DNA of 64,000 nucleotides from Eretmocerus hayati (GCA_029851415.1 CM056742.1:62258454-62322453); one strand, 5' to 3'; positions 49,709 through 58,728 are shown, counted from the stretch's first letter. The notes: generated from the sequence alone by a model not told the origin. Translations and numbers: made by a program.

Positions 49709-49748
49709 ATGGGTTATGGGTTATGGGTTACGGGTTATGGGTTATGGG
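49709..49748 (+). repeat. Heptamer repeat (TTATGGG)n
   Basis: Five to six consecutive TTATGGG units with one TTACGGG variant. Confidence 0.9.
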
Positions 49749-49932
49749 CGATGAGACGGGAATATTGGTACAACGAGCATATGATTCTTGTCGGTGAGTT
49801 GCAAGCCCGGTCTGAACGTTGTTAATGAGTTGAATGGTTTCGTGTATGATATTCTATCTTCCTTCAAGTCGGTATAGTAATGAGTATCTTCTCTGAGTTG
49901 GATATATCCTAAAAATTATTCAAACGTTGATT

Positions 49933-49939
49933 ACTCACC
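49933..49939 (-). promoter_or_regulatory. Candidate 5' splice donor (GAG|GTGAGT)
   Basis: The minus strand reads CCGAACGAG then GTGAGTAATC, matching the donor consensus. It lies about 80 nt past the poly(A) signal, so it would be U5 sequence present in the leader only when transcribed from a 5' LTR. Single-motif evidence. Confidence 0.35.
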
Positions 49940-50020
49940 TCGTTCGGTTTTGTAGATGATGATAATGAATACGAAGACAATGAAGAAACTGCTTCAATTA
50001 TTCCTGATCTGATTTATTCC

Positions 50021-50026
50021 AACTCT
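50021..50026 (-). terminator. Candidate poly(A) signal AATAAA
   Basis: Reverse complement of TTTATT, about 560 nt downstream of the predicted start in the candidate LTR. Confidence 0.35.
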
Positions 50027-50299
50027 ATACTTTGATGCTGACAATATCGGTAGGTTAAATATTTCTCGGCGATATCTCGATAAATTGATCTCTGCTACTT
50101 TCAAAGTTCTGATCACTGAATGACGCTTTTGGATTCCTGACCGAGATATCGGTCTCGATATTCTTAGTGGTTGTTCACTGAACACTTAGTTCCGGATTCG
50201 GAATAATATAGATATTGATTCAAAATCACTTAAATTCAGTATCGATCTTGATCCTTGATCGGGATATTGGTTTTGATATTCGCTTCACACATCGTTCAA

Positions 50300-50460
50300 A
50301 TCACACGATCACACGTAACCACAAGTATTGGTCTTGTTTCTTGATCGAGATCTTGGTCTTGATATTTGCTTAACACAACGTTCAGTAACCACAAATATTG
50401 GTCTTGTTTCTTGATCGAGATCTTGGTCTTGATATTTACTTAACACAACGTTCAATTTTC
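50300..50460. repeat. ~75-bp tandem repeat, two to three copies
   Basis: GGTCTTGTTTCTTGATCGAG and CTTGGTCTTGATATTT(G/A)CTTAACACAACGTTCA occur twice in tandem, with a weaker copy just before. Confidence 0.8.
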
Positions 50461-50583
50461 ACACGATTAACTTGTCACAATAACACACACGTACAACACT
50501 TGATCGTAAGGTCAGCGAGAAGTTGACTTTAGACCGAAGAGTTATCTGCCGAGAGGACCGACACGGAGGAAAACTGGAGAAAA

Positions 50584-50620
50584 ACTGAGTAGTTGGGCCC
50601 TTCTGCAGTCCCTTTTTATA
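50584..50620 (-). promoter_or_regulatory. Core promoter: TATA box plus arthropod initiator
   Basis: GGTATAAAAAGG on the minus strand (TATA core 50611-50620) is followed about 34 nt later by CTCAGTT, matching the arthropod initiator TCAGT (50584-50588). Spacing and orientation suit transcription of a minus-strand LTR element. Confidence 0.55.
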
Positions 50621-51039
50621 CCGAATTTAGGAATGTTCGGAATTCGGTAGTGGAAGGGTTTCTATTCGACGATTTGAAGAATTTAAGATGTTTTTCCGTA
50701 GAGAAAAATCAATAATTTAGACTCCGGGGGGTCAAAAAGTCGATGCGCAGCAGGTGCGTATACTAGACATAGGCCGAGCCAAGACTGACATAACTGTCTA
50801 GATGCTTGGCAAGTAACACCTCGTTGCGAAGAATTTGGGCTCAGCGCGGTTCATCTTGACCGCGTACCCGCGATGTTTCCTCCGTCCCTTGCCTAGTCCG
50901 TTACTATTTTTTATTACTCTTCGGTCCCTCCTCCTTCTGTTGTGTTTTTCCTCTTCTCGCTTTCACTTTTGTTTTGCTTCGACCGTTCAACTATGCATTA
51001 CATTCATCTCCGCATTCCTATCTCAACTCGAAACATACA

Positions 51040-51690
51040 CAATATTCGTGTAAAAATATGGTACATTCATACAGTACATTCACTCGTTACATACGTTACA
51101 TGATAACATTCATTCAGTACACACTACAATTATTAGTATGTATTAGTATATATTCAATACACACACTACAATATTAACATTCAAACATTACATTCATTCA
51201 ACACGCATGCACTAACATACATTCAATACACACACTACAATATTAACATTCAAACATTACATTTATTCAACACGCATACATCCAATACACATACTACAAT
51301 ATTAGCATTCAAACATTACATTCATTCAACACGCATACTCTATTTAATATACGCACACTACATGATCACATTCACACATCATACACATCAAACATTCAAA
51401 ACAAGCATCACATTCATACATCCATTCGTTCCACACATCACACAAGTACATTCACACATCGTACACATAAAACATCCAAAACAAGCATAACATTCATACA
51501 TCCATTCATTCCACACATTACACAAGTACATTCACACATCGTACACATAAAACATCCAAAACAAGCATAACATTCATACATCCATTGATTCCACACATTA
51601 CACAAGTACATTCACACATCGTACACATAAAACATCCAAAACAAGCATAACATTCATACATCCATCCATTCCACACATTACACAAGGCGC
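51040..51690. repeat. Low-GC tandem repeats including an 80-bp unit (about four copies)
   Basis: CCACACATTACACAAGTACA-type unit starts at 51431, 51511, 51591 and 51671, exactly 80 bp apart. Before it (51060-51360) are irregular repeats of an ACACACTACAATATTAACAT segment. Confidence 0.9.
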
Positions 51691-51700
51691 AGCCGTTACA

Positions 51701-51712
51701 CCACCCCCCTTA
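51701..51712 (-). promoter_or_regulatory. Polypurine tract-like sequence next to LTR start
   Basis: The minus strand reads TTAAGGGGGGTGG immediately before TGTAACGG. This is the usual arrangement of the plus-strand primer of LTR elements at the edge of the 3' LTR. The T within the tract is a small departure. Confidence 0.5.
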
Positions 51713-51716
51713 AGAC

Positions 51717-51751
51717 CGGACATTAGGGGTTACAATAGCCCCGAATGTCCG
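51717..51751. repeat. Stem-loop beside the polypurine tract
   Basis: 13-bp stem CGGACATTAGGGG / CCCCGAATGTCCG with one mismatch and a 9-nt loop (51730-51738). Confidence 0.75.
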
Positions 51752-52139
51752 TTACAAAGTTTCGCAAAGTTCCAGACTGTATAATTCAAGATCGATGAAT
51801 TCTTATTCCTTCTAGCGTCAGTGATCAGATATAGTTTTCGAAATACTCTATCTTTTTGAATGCTTTTACGAATATTCACATATCGCCGAGATAACAAAAT
51901 TCCATGGTTACATATGGTAAAATTCAAAAGTACATATTTGAATGTGTTGTAATTTGAGTGAAATTCTTTCTTTCGCATTATTGTTCCCTTATTAATTAAT
52001 GTGAATAGGTTTATAAAAGGTTATTCTTATTTCTTCCTTGATAATTAGATGGTTTCATCAATGGTGATAAGTAGAGGTAGATCATAATATGAAGGTAAAT
52101 ATTCGGTTAACATTGAAATTCTTCATTTTGTAATAAAAT

Positions 52140-52790
52140 AGCAGTCTTATCAACGATGCTATTGAGGTAGAATGTCAACAACTCTTGTAGATTTGATATT
52201 CTTGTAAACTAAACAGTCTTATTAATGATGATATTGAGGTAGAATATAATTGAGCTGATAAATGAGCTAAATTTTGATTACGTATTAATAAATATTGAGT
52301 TTCCTCATTCATTTTTTGTTGTCAATAGACACCTTCGAGATCTTTGTAATAAACTAACAGTCTTATCAATGATGATATTGGCCTAAATTTCAATTGCATA
52401 ATGATAAATATTGAATTACTCATTATTTTTGTTGTCAATAGACATTTTCGAGATCTTTGTAATAAACTAACAGTCTTATCAATGATGATATTGGCCTAAA
52501 TTTCGATTGCATAATGATGAATATTGAATTACTCATTATTTTGTTGTCAATAGACATTTTCGAGATCTTCGTAATAAACTAACAGTCTTATCAATGATGA
52601 TATTGGCCTAAATTTCAATTGCATAATGATAAATATTGAATTACTCATTATTTTTGTTGTCAATAGACATTTTCGAGATCTTTGTAATAAACTAACAGTC
52701 TTATCAATGATGATATTGGCCTAAATTTCGATTGCATAATGATGAATATTGAATTACTCATTATTTTTGTTGTCGAAGGACGTTTCTAAA
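52140..52790. repeat. 113-bp tandem repeat, about five copies
   Basis: TAATAAACTAACAGTCTTAT units start at 52347, 52460, 52572 and 52685, with diverged copies before them. It lies between the IAP stop and the polypurine tract, so it would be 3' untranslated sequence of the element. Confidence 0.9.
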
Positions 52791-52880
52791 ATTTTGGAAT
52801 AACTAAATAAACTTATTGTAATAGGATGCAATATTGGGGTATGATATTATACTAGCAAACGTTGGAATGAACGGAGGGGA

Positions 52881-53501
52881 TCACTCCTCTATTGGCTCAG
52901 ACATCGCGTTGGAGCTCAGCTCGATTGGAATTGAAATTCTCAAATGATGGGTGATTTTACTTCGGCATATGCTACAATTTTTCAATTGTATGGAACATCT
53001 GCTGCACGCGACGCAATGACGACATGGTAATGACGCTATCCCTATTTTATCGTCGAAACAGATTTTACACGTTAAGGAGTTCGGAGTGTTCGCTGTGGTT
53101 GGTTCGGGCGGAAAAGGTTTTGTGATTACCTCTCTCTCTGGGGTGTTCAACGATTCCAATCTTTCCATGGTGGCCTTGACGAATGTCTCTCCTTTTGTTA
53201 TGATTACGAAGTTGCAGTTGGGGAACCAACGGATATGTTCGATCCATGCGTTATCAGTAGATTCCCATTTCTTTAGAGTAACGCCGCAATGGAAACATGA
53301 CACGATGTCTCCTCGATTTGTATAGAAGAAACCCGCCGCAGCCAGATCTTCCTTTGATTGGTGCATGCTCCGTGGCCAATTCTTGTACGTCCGTAATCTA
53401 TTTTCGTAAGTAGACATCCCTTTGCCTGCAGTATCGGCGGTAATTCTGTTGATTGCGTCTGACAAGTTCCGGCAGTTCATGGTTGAGCTGGATTGATCCA
53501 T
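52881..53501 (-). CDS. Inhibitor-of-apoptosis protein, one BIR and one RING (206 aa)
   Basis: Last gene of the minus-strand cluster. The BIR domain spans about residues 31-105 (YENRLRTYKNWP start) with the exact zinc pattern C-x2-C-x16-H-x6-C (CFHC...H...C). A C-terminal RING starts CKICFDD and continues with LPCRHCVACSRC and CSICR, the C3HC4 pattern. IAPs of this form block caspases or pro-apoptotic IAP antagonists, and the RING acts as a ubiquitin E3. At 206 residues with one BIR it is shorter than typical two-BIR baculovirus or insect IAPs. The frame is intact and intronless. It begins 35 bp after the previous stop, with a CTTATTATAG acceptor-like site 2 nt before the ATG. Viral or retroelement capture of a host IAP is inferred from context. 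Confidence 0.92.
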   Translation of the reverse strand: MDQSSSTMNCRNLSDAINRITADTAGKGMSTYENRLRTYKNWPRSMHQSKEDLAAAGFFYTNRGDIVSCFHCGVTLKKWESTDNAWIEHIRWFPNCNFVIITKGETFVKATMERLESLNTPEREVITKPFPPEPTTANTPNSLTCKICFDDKIGIASLPCRHCVACSRCSIQLKNCSICRSKITHHLRISIPIELSSNAMSEPIEE

Positions 53502-53536
53502 TTCTATAATAAGACGACATTCCGGTTGAGTAATGG

Positions 53537-53974
53537 TTAGTTCGATAAGTCAAACTCCTCTATGTAGAATTGTGCTAATTCCTCGTATTCTGGCGCTGAA
53601 ATCGCAGGAGGTGATTCGGGTATGGTGTCCTGGGAGTCAGTATCTGTTGTTTCTTCGTGGTACCTTGGAGGGGTTCTTAGCTCATGATTATGCGCAACCA
53701 ATTTGATAACGGCTGAGTCATCTTTAACAAAAGCGTCTAACAGGGGTTCCAAAGCGTTTTTATCTAACGGGCATTTCACCCATAAGCGTTTCTTGCATTC
53801 TGTACATTTCCATTTAGCGGCATCTGAAGCGATATTTCGTACGTAGAAAGTCATCTCTCCTCGCTTGGTATCGTTTCTCTTATTGTTGCATGATTCACAA
53901 TATTTCCCTTTGCGAGAAAGGGAACCAAAGGTTCTTGTTACGTAGACGAGGGGGTAGGTTCTTTGTTGCTCCAT
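53537..53974 (-). CDS. Small Cys-rich protein with C2C2 zinc-ribbon-like motif (145 aa)
   Basis: Function unknown. Residues about 25-65 contain C-E-S-C, then about 28 residues later C-T-E-C and a further W-V-K-C-P, a spacing that suggests a zinc ribbon or treble-clef. The C-terminal third is acidic and Ser/Thr/Pro-rich (TDTDSQD). It distantly recalls the C-terminal cross-brace of piggyBac-type transposases, but the spacing differs and the final His residues are missing, so I do not name it so. It is preceded by CTTATTACAG about 10 nt before the ATG and by AACAAGGAAAATGG, the latter also seen before the F-type gene. A nucleic-acid-binding or host-regulating role is possible but unproven. Confidence 0.65.
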   Translation of the reverse strand: MEQQRTYPLVYVTRTFGSLSRKGKYCESCNNKRNDTKRGEMTFYVRNIASDAAKWKCTECKKRLWVKCPLDKNALEPLLDAFVKDDSAVIKLVAHNHELRTPPRYHEETTDTDSQDTIPESPPAISAPEYEELAQFYIEEFDLSN

Positions 53975-54000
53975 TTTCCTTGTTCTGTAATAAGAGACAA

Positions 54001-54021
54001 CTGGAATATATATATATATTC

Positions 54022-54066
<45 letters not shown>
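54001..54066. repeat. (TA)n tract between two cluster genes
   Basis: Alternating AT in two blocks within the 95-bp gap between the 186-residue and 145-residue genes. It is the only low-complexity sequence inside the cluster. Confidence 0.9.
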
Positions 54067-54068
<2 letters not shown>

Positions 54069-54069
54069 C

Positions 54070-54630
54070 TTAACAGGGTTGTCGTCGTTGTAATAGGTCA
54101 AGTATGGTTTGTCTCTCTCTGTCAAAACGTGCTCTGGTTGTTTCTCCGGGTTCGATTTGGGGTTTCTTCAGGGTTGATTCGTTCTCGCTATCAGTGTCGC
54201 TTGAATCTATTATCTCTATGTCTGAGTCTTCTTCATGACGCCTCCTCTGTCTACGAGCTCTGATTTCATTGCGGTAGTTGGCCCGTCTGGCCATATCTTC
54301 GGTTTGGAAGAAGTCTTCTGTGCATAAATTACAACATATTACTGGATTTTCGTTGAGTACAGACCTCAGACACACGCGACAATCTATGTGCATGGCTCCT
54401 CTAGGTGCTGTGGTATGCCAGGCTTGATATGCTCTGACAGGTTCGTTGTAGGTGAAGTGGTGTCTCCGATAGCATCTATTACATTCAATCGATCCGGTCC
54501 AACTGCTAGCATAGTAGGAAACTATATTTGGATTCTTGACTATGCACGCGTATTCTAGTAATCTTTCGTAGGTCTCTGGGTGATCTTGTGGCAATATTCC
54601 ATCAAAAGGTATGTCGTCTCCTCCTTGCAT
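54070..54630 (-). CDS. Small Cys/His-rich protein with acidic SUMO-interaction-like motif (186 aa)
   Basis: Function unknown. Two Cys clusters lie in the middle: C-N-R-C-Y-R-R-H-H, then HIDCRVC about 29 residues later, and CCNLCTEDFF further on, consistent with two zinc sites. A basic stretch (RARRQRRRHEE) is followed by DSDIEIIDSSDTDSE, a hydrophobic core with flanking acids as in SUMO-interacting motifs. The C-terminus is charged. The combination of zinc module, basic patch and SIM suggests a nuclear or ubiquitin/SUMO-linked regulator, but there is no recognised RING spacing. An acceptor-like TTCAACCCAG lies about 12 nt before the ATG. It is separated by 54 bp from the chuvirus-type glycoprotein gene upstream. 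Confidence 0.65.
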   Translation of the reverse strand: MQGGDDIPFDGILPQDHPETYERLLEYACIVKNPNIVSYYASSWTGSIECNRCYRRHHFTYNEPVRAYQAWHTTAPRGAMHIDCRVCLRSVLNENPVICCNLCTEDFFQTEDMARRANYRNEIRARRQRRRHEEDSDIEIIDSSDTDSENESTLKKPQIEPGETTRARFDRERQTILDLLQRRQPC

Positions 54631-54684
54631 AGTATTGGACCCTGGGTTGAACGTAAATTGTTAATCTCGCTGTTTGAATTCTGT

Positions 54685-56739
54685 TTAACGTGGAATATGG
54701 TTCAGAGATTCGGTACGGCCAATATGTGGGTAAATTTGTTGATATTCCTCGTTTCGGTGGATGTTGCGGTCATGTGTCTGATTGGTTTGGTCAATTGGTT
54801 CCCTGTTGACGTGTTTTCCTTCAGACTGTTTCGTTGTTTCGATCAGTTGGTATTCAATGTCGTCAGATTGGTTGTTCAATTTTCCTTTCTTCTTTTTTCG
54901 GTCTATTTCGTCTTCACGGTAATCTTTACCAAGATGTAGCAGGAGTTGCGTGATGGAGTTCCAGACTGCTCCAATTATGTGAAGTGACCATCCGTAGATA
55001 CTGTATAATGCGTAACCGTGAATGATTGTGTCAACTATCAGTTTAATGACTCTGAGTAGGATGAATACTCCCATAAATCCGGCACTAATGGATCCGAAGG
55101 TTACGAATCTCATCCACATTTTTTCCCAAGTTGATGCAGCTAATTTTTCTAATGTATCGGCATCCATCAGGCCCATTATTGAGAGGCCTCCTTTGAGGGT
55201 TTCACGACCTGCTATCCCTAGTGCAACCGAGTTCAATACTGGTCCTCTTTCTAAGGGGAACATTATCCGATCTCTCAATCTGTTTGTATCAGCAGGCGTA
55301 TATAATCCGCTTGTTGCTAGTTGTGATGGGTTGATGTAGTTGAAGGTAGGTGCTGTTTGTGGTTTCAGGGTCTCCGGGTCTTTTCCATAGAATATATCTA
55401 GTGAAAACTGTGCCCAAGTATTATTTATATAATACATTGATGGCATAACCCGACTGCATGAAATTTGAGTTCCTGTTCTCACTAGAACCCTGGTTCTTGG
55501 TGCAAGGAAATATTCTTCTTTGCCCCGAAAGACTGGTAATTGTTGGTAACAATCCTTGGTAGGTCGTAGGGTTACGGCAGTTTTCAGACATTTCACCAGA
55601 TGGACTACTTCTCCTGCTAGTACTGCCATGTATCCTGGTGCTCCCATGAGGCGGTATGCGAATTCGTCAGGTGACTGAGTGGCAATTGCCAAGGCGTTGT
55701 TCAATACTTTCCTTTCGACCTCACATTTATGACGAATGATGTCGTGGTATAGTCGTGATATTTGTTTGCGGATATGCTTCTCTACGAATACAAATTTTGA
55801 GTTTATGTAGGCGAACAGGTCTATGTTCTCAACTGCAACATCCTTTGTTTTTCGGAAGGGTGGGTTGTTCTGTTCTTCCAGAATGAACAGTCTTGGGTGT
55901 TCGGTCCTAATGAATGTATAACCGCAAATACGTTTTTCAGAAGTGGCGGTTAATGCGAATGTAACTTCTTCGGATTCTAAGATGTAAGCTATCTTATTTC
56001 TCCCTTCTACGTCTCTCGTTTTATTATCATAGCCGTCATACAGGCTAGTGTATTTGTTCAATTCACAGGAATCTAACGGTAAAGGGTCCCAGAACGCCCA
56101 TCCTTGCATCTGGTCGAAGCAGGATTCTTCGGAGAACTTGCATACTGCTCCTGTCTGCATGTGAATTTTGTCAGTTTCCAGATCGATCGTGGCTTTGTAT
56201 TCTTGCAAGAGTATTTCTGCGTATCCGGCTACCACGGCTTCGTCCGAACTACCGTATTGATCGCTGTATTGAGTTTCTTCACAATTTCCTTTGCTGTCTG
56301 AGCCTCCGGCGAGCGTAATAGGATAACTTTTGAATGTTCCCATGGGTATATTGTCTATGTCTGTTTTTCCAAGTTTGACTGATCTATCCTTGTGTAATCG
56401 TAGACATTCGCTGTGATTTATGTCTTTATAGAATGTTATCTCACCGTTGTTGACTCTAGATGCCCATGACATTACTCCGCAATGCGTGACTTGTCTGAAA
56501 ATTTTTATACTACAGGTCTTGACTATAGTTGATCCGAATTCGTTTAGTTGCAGTACATTGACATGGACAGATGAGATATTCAGTTCAGGTGGTTTGATGT
56601 CGCAATCGTCAACTCTGACTAAGGATATTGTTGTTAGATTTGTTAATTCCTCGCCGCAATCGTACCCAACTAGATGCGCTCCTGATGGTTTCCATAGGCC
56701 GAATAGGACCAAAATGAATACTGTTTTGATAATCTCCAT
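54685..56739 (-). CDS. Chuvirus-type envelope glycoprotein (captured viral fusogen), 684 aa
   Basis: The N-terminus from the chosen Met (56739; Kozak-like AAAATGG) is a signal peptide (MEIIKTVFILVLFGLW). It is followed at once by HLVGYDCGEELTNLTTISL and VDDCDI, then a Cys-paired THCGVMSW block. This N-terminal pattern is the one I know from chuvirus (Jingchuvirales) glycoproteins and their endogenous copies, some captured by insect BEL/Pao retroelements. A hydrophobic membrane region (about 550-602) precedes an 82-residue charged tail. An in-frame ATG 10 codons upstream (56769) lies before an acceptor-like CTTTACAG, so I prefer the inner start. The frame is intact over the full expected length (about 650-700 aa). 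By family it would mediate receptor binding and membrane fusion. Annotation only; activity is unknown. Confidence 0.82.
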   Translation of the reverse strand: MEIIKTVFILVLFGLWKPSGAHLVGYDCGEELTNLTTISLVRVDDCDIKPPELNISSVHVNVLQLNEFGSTIVKTCSIKIFRQVTHCGVMSWASRVNNGEITFYKDINHSECLRLHKDRSVKLGKTDIDNIPMGTFKSYPITLAGGSDSKGNCEETQYSDQYGSSDEAVVAGYAEILLQEYKATIDLETDKIHMQTGAVCKFSEESCFDQMQGWAFWDPLPLDSCELNKYTSLYDGYDNKTRDVEGRNKIAYILESEEVTFALTATSEKRICGYTFIRTEHPRLFILEEQNNPPFRKTKDVAVENIDLFAYINSKFVFVEKHIRKQISRLYHDIIRHKCEVERKVLNNALAIATQSPDEFAYRLMGAPGYMAVLAGEVVHLVKCLKTAVTLRPTKDCYQQLPVFRGKEEYFLAPRTRVLVRTGTQISCSRVMPSMYYINNTWAQFSLDIFYGKDPETLKPQTAPTFNYINPSQLATSGLYTPADTNRLRDRIMFPLERGPVLNSVALGIAGRETLKGGLSIMGLMDADTLEKLAASTWEKMWMRFVTFGSISAGFMGVFILLRVIKLIVDTIIHGYALYSIYGWSLHIIGAVWNSITQLLLHLGKDYREDEIDRKKKKGKLNNQSDDIEYQLIETTKQSEGKHVNREPIDQTNQTHDRNIHRNEEYQQIYPHIGRTESLNHIPR

Positions 56740-56823
56740 TTTATCTGCTCGTTTCTTCTGTAAAGTCATATGTAGTATGGATATTCTGTTCTTCTTTCTT
56801 TTGGATAAAGTGATGGTAATATT

Positions 56824-58728
56824 TCATATTTCAGTTTCAATGAATCCCTTGATTGGGTTTAGAGCGCTTTCTGTCATTCTATTTTCAATTTTATTCGAAC
56901 TGTCACTTTTGATCGAACATTCACAGTGACCATTTGGTGAGGCGTAAATGAAACCTTCCTTGTTCTCGCATTGCACTTTGTTGGAAACTATATTTTGAGG
57001 TGAAAGAGTTACAGATTGGCATGGTAATTTTTCTGGCTTATGTTGACTATCGTTCTTTCTTTTCGCATGTGTCGTGCGAAGAATCACAATTATCCCAATG
57101 AGGATCAGGAATACGATTGTTGTGACAATTATGTGAATCGTCGTAATTATACTCTGGATTAATTGGTTGTTTAGAGGATATTTTGAATTCTTTTTTACTT
57201 GATTTTCTAAATCCCATAGTGAATGTGAAATCAATGATGGGTTTTGTTCGTGTTCAAAATTCTCTCTCAACAGATTTTGTGTATTTGTTGAGATCAAGTT
57301 TTCGATGTTTAAGTTAATTTCTGGTATTAGGATGTCGAGTTGGTCTGTTGGTAACGTGGGACCCTTTGATAGTACATATCCTCTCGATTCAGCATAACAA
57401 TTTTGTTTCAAATTCAATATTCCCGTTCCACTGAGTGTTACGATCTGTGGGGCTGGGGTATCCTTGCATTTTATAATGAAGTTGTCTGCGGAGAACAAGG
57501 AATATATCCAATTCGAGTTTGATCCTATTCGCTTGAAGTATGGGTTTGTGTTTGAGTCTATTTGGATATTACAGCGTCGATAATCTATTTCATCAATTGG
57601 TTTGAGCAGGAGGTATTCACACATTTCGTTGTTACTATCAGAATGTAACGATATTCTTAGAGAACATCCCGCGAAATTCACGAAATTTGTGCATGTTCCA
57701 TATTGTTCAACATTGGAACTGTGATAAGTGTTGTTTGGACCTATTCCGATGAATTGGTTTCGCGAGTTTACATAAATATTGATTCGTTGATGATCAATAT
57801 ACTGAAGTGATGGCAGTGGATATGCTTGATAGAATTCGAAATGTGTTGGTGCGAGCAAAGGCACGTCAATTTCGAAGATTAGTTGTAATCCAATTATGCC
57901 GGAATCGGTCGAGATTCGTGGCTTGAGGTTGTTTAACTGTGTTACTTGCGATATGGGTGGAAATTCGTTTGGTTGAACCAGGTCGTTTAGATGTTTGATT
58001 ATTCCTATTAGCTGTGATTCCGATAATAGGTAGTCATGTATTATATTTTTTTCAAATTGTTTCCCGATTTCTTCTACTATGCAATCGATGTTGTCTGGAA
58101 GGGTCAATCCAGCGTGAATTCCATCGAGTAATTGTCGGGTTGTCAGAGCGTAATGTATTCCCCGGTCTTCAGCAAGGTAATTTGACAATTCCTGGATTTC
58201 TTGGAATAGTTGTTCCACCTGTCGGAGGTTGTCGGTAAATTGATCCTTGAGGTTCCCGAGTTTACTGATGTAGACAACCGTCCTGTTGGGTTTTAAATAT
58301 ATTGGGCCTTCGCTAGTGTTGTCCATTGTGTTCATCATGGTTGAATATCTGTTTTTTCTGTTTGATTCTATATGGTCCATGGTTTTCCCAAAATTTTTAC
58401 AATTTTTGCTCAATGAATTCGATCGTCGTCTTGCTTCACTTGTTAGGTAACTTGCTCTACCTAGGTTATAGGTGCACGTTCGTGCGCTCCCGTAGCATTT
58501 TTCGATGATTCTCTCAAGGATAGCTATATATGTTTCTATTGCTTGTTGGATTACTACTAAGTCGACAATGAGAGTGATCCTCCATGTGTCCTGGAACACT
58601 CTTAGATCTTGCAGTCGTTGGTAGTAGATTCCGGGATTGTGATTGAGACGTTCTATCTTGTAAGGGGGTTCTGATTTGGCGGATTGTGAGAGAATTCCTA
58701 GTAATAGTATTGTTCGTAAGCAGTACAT
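56824..58728 (-). CDS. Baculovirus-F/errantivirus-type envelope protein, 634 aa
   Basis: Starts at 58728 with a signal peptide (MYCLRTILLLGILSQSAKS). An in-frame ATG 25 codons upstream (58803) would overlap the preceding gene and precede a strong acceptor-like CTTCTCTTTCCAG. Family pattern: NPGIYYQRLQDLRVFQDTW near the mature N-terminus, an R-x-x-R sequence at about 124-127, the YPLPSLQY segment midway, LSGTGILNL before the C-terminal ectodomain, one transmembrane helix (about 520-550), and an 84-residue cytoplasmic tail. These match gypsy-type Env / F-like proteins (Baculo_F family). The Gly-rich fusion-peptide sequence usually found right after the cleavage site is not evident, so either it is diverged or cleavage lies elsewhere. 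The frame is intact and compactly placed, 54-84 bp from the next gene. Confidence 0.82.
   Translation of the reverse strand: MYCLRTILLLGILSQSAKSEPPYKIERLNHNPGIYYQRLQDLRVFQDTWRITLIVDLVVIQQAIETYIAILERIIEKCYGSARTCTYNLGRASYLTSEARRRSNSLSKNCKNFGKTMDHIESNRKNRYSTMMNTMDNTSEGPIYLKPNRTVVYISKLGNLKDQFTDNLRQVEQLFQEIQELSNYLAEDRGIHYALTTRQLLDGIHAGLTLPDNIDCIVEEIGKQFEKNIIHDYLLSESQLIGIIKHLNDLVQPNEFPPISQVTQLNNLKPRISTDSGIIGLQLIFEIDVPLLAPTHFEFYQAYPLPSLQYIDHQRINIYVNSRNQFIGIGPNNTYHSSNVEQYGTCTNFVNFAGCSLRISLHSDSNNEMCEYLLLKPIDEIDYRRCNIQIDSNTNPYFKRIGSNSNWIYSLFSADNFIIKCKDTPAPQIVTLSGTGILNLKQNCYAESRGYVLSKGPTLPTDQLDILIPEINLNIENLISTNTQNLLRENFEHEQNPSLISHSLWDLENQVKKNSKYPLNNQLIQSIITTIHIIVTTIVFLILIGIIVILRTTHAKRKNDSQHKPEKLPCQSVTLSPQNIVSNKVQCENKEGFIYASPNGHCECSIKSDSSNKIENRMTESALNPIKGFIETEI

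Larger units (their letters stand above)
48368..51700 (-). mobile_element. Candidate 3' LTR of the env/IAP element (left edge uncertain)
   Basis: On the minus strand a polypurine tract is followed at 51700 by TGTAACGGCTGCGCC, a typical LTR start. Within the block, in the same orientation, are a TATA box (50611-50620), an initiator (50584-50588) and a poly(A) signal AATAAA (50021-50026). A matching terminal TGTAAC occurs on the plus strand at 48368, which would close a 3.3-kb LTR with TGTAAC...GTTACA ends, but nearer left edges are possible. The block is rich in tandem repeats (84 bp, ~75 bp, 80 bp). No second LTR is in the window. Confidence 0.5.

Noticed and set aside
49709..49748. Interstitial telomere
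   Set aside because: TTATGGG differs from the usual arthropod TTAGG repeat and only about 40 bp is present.
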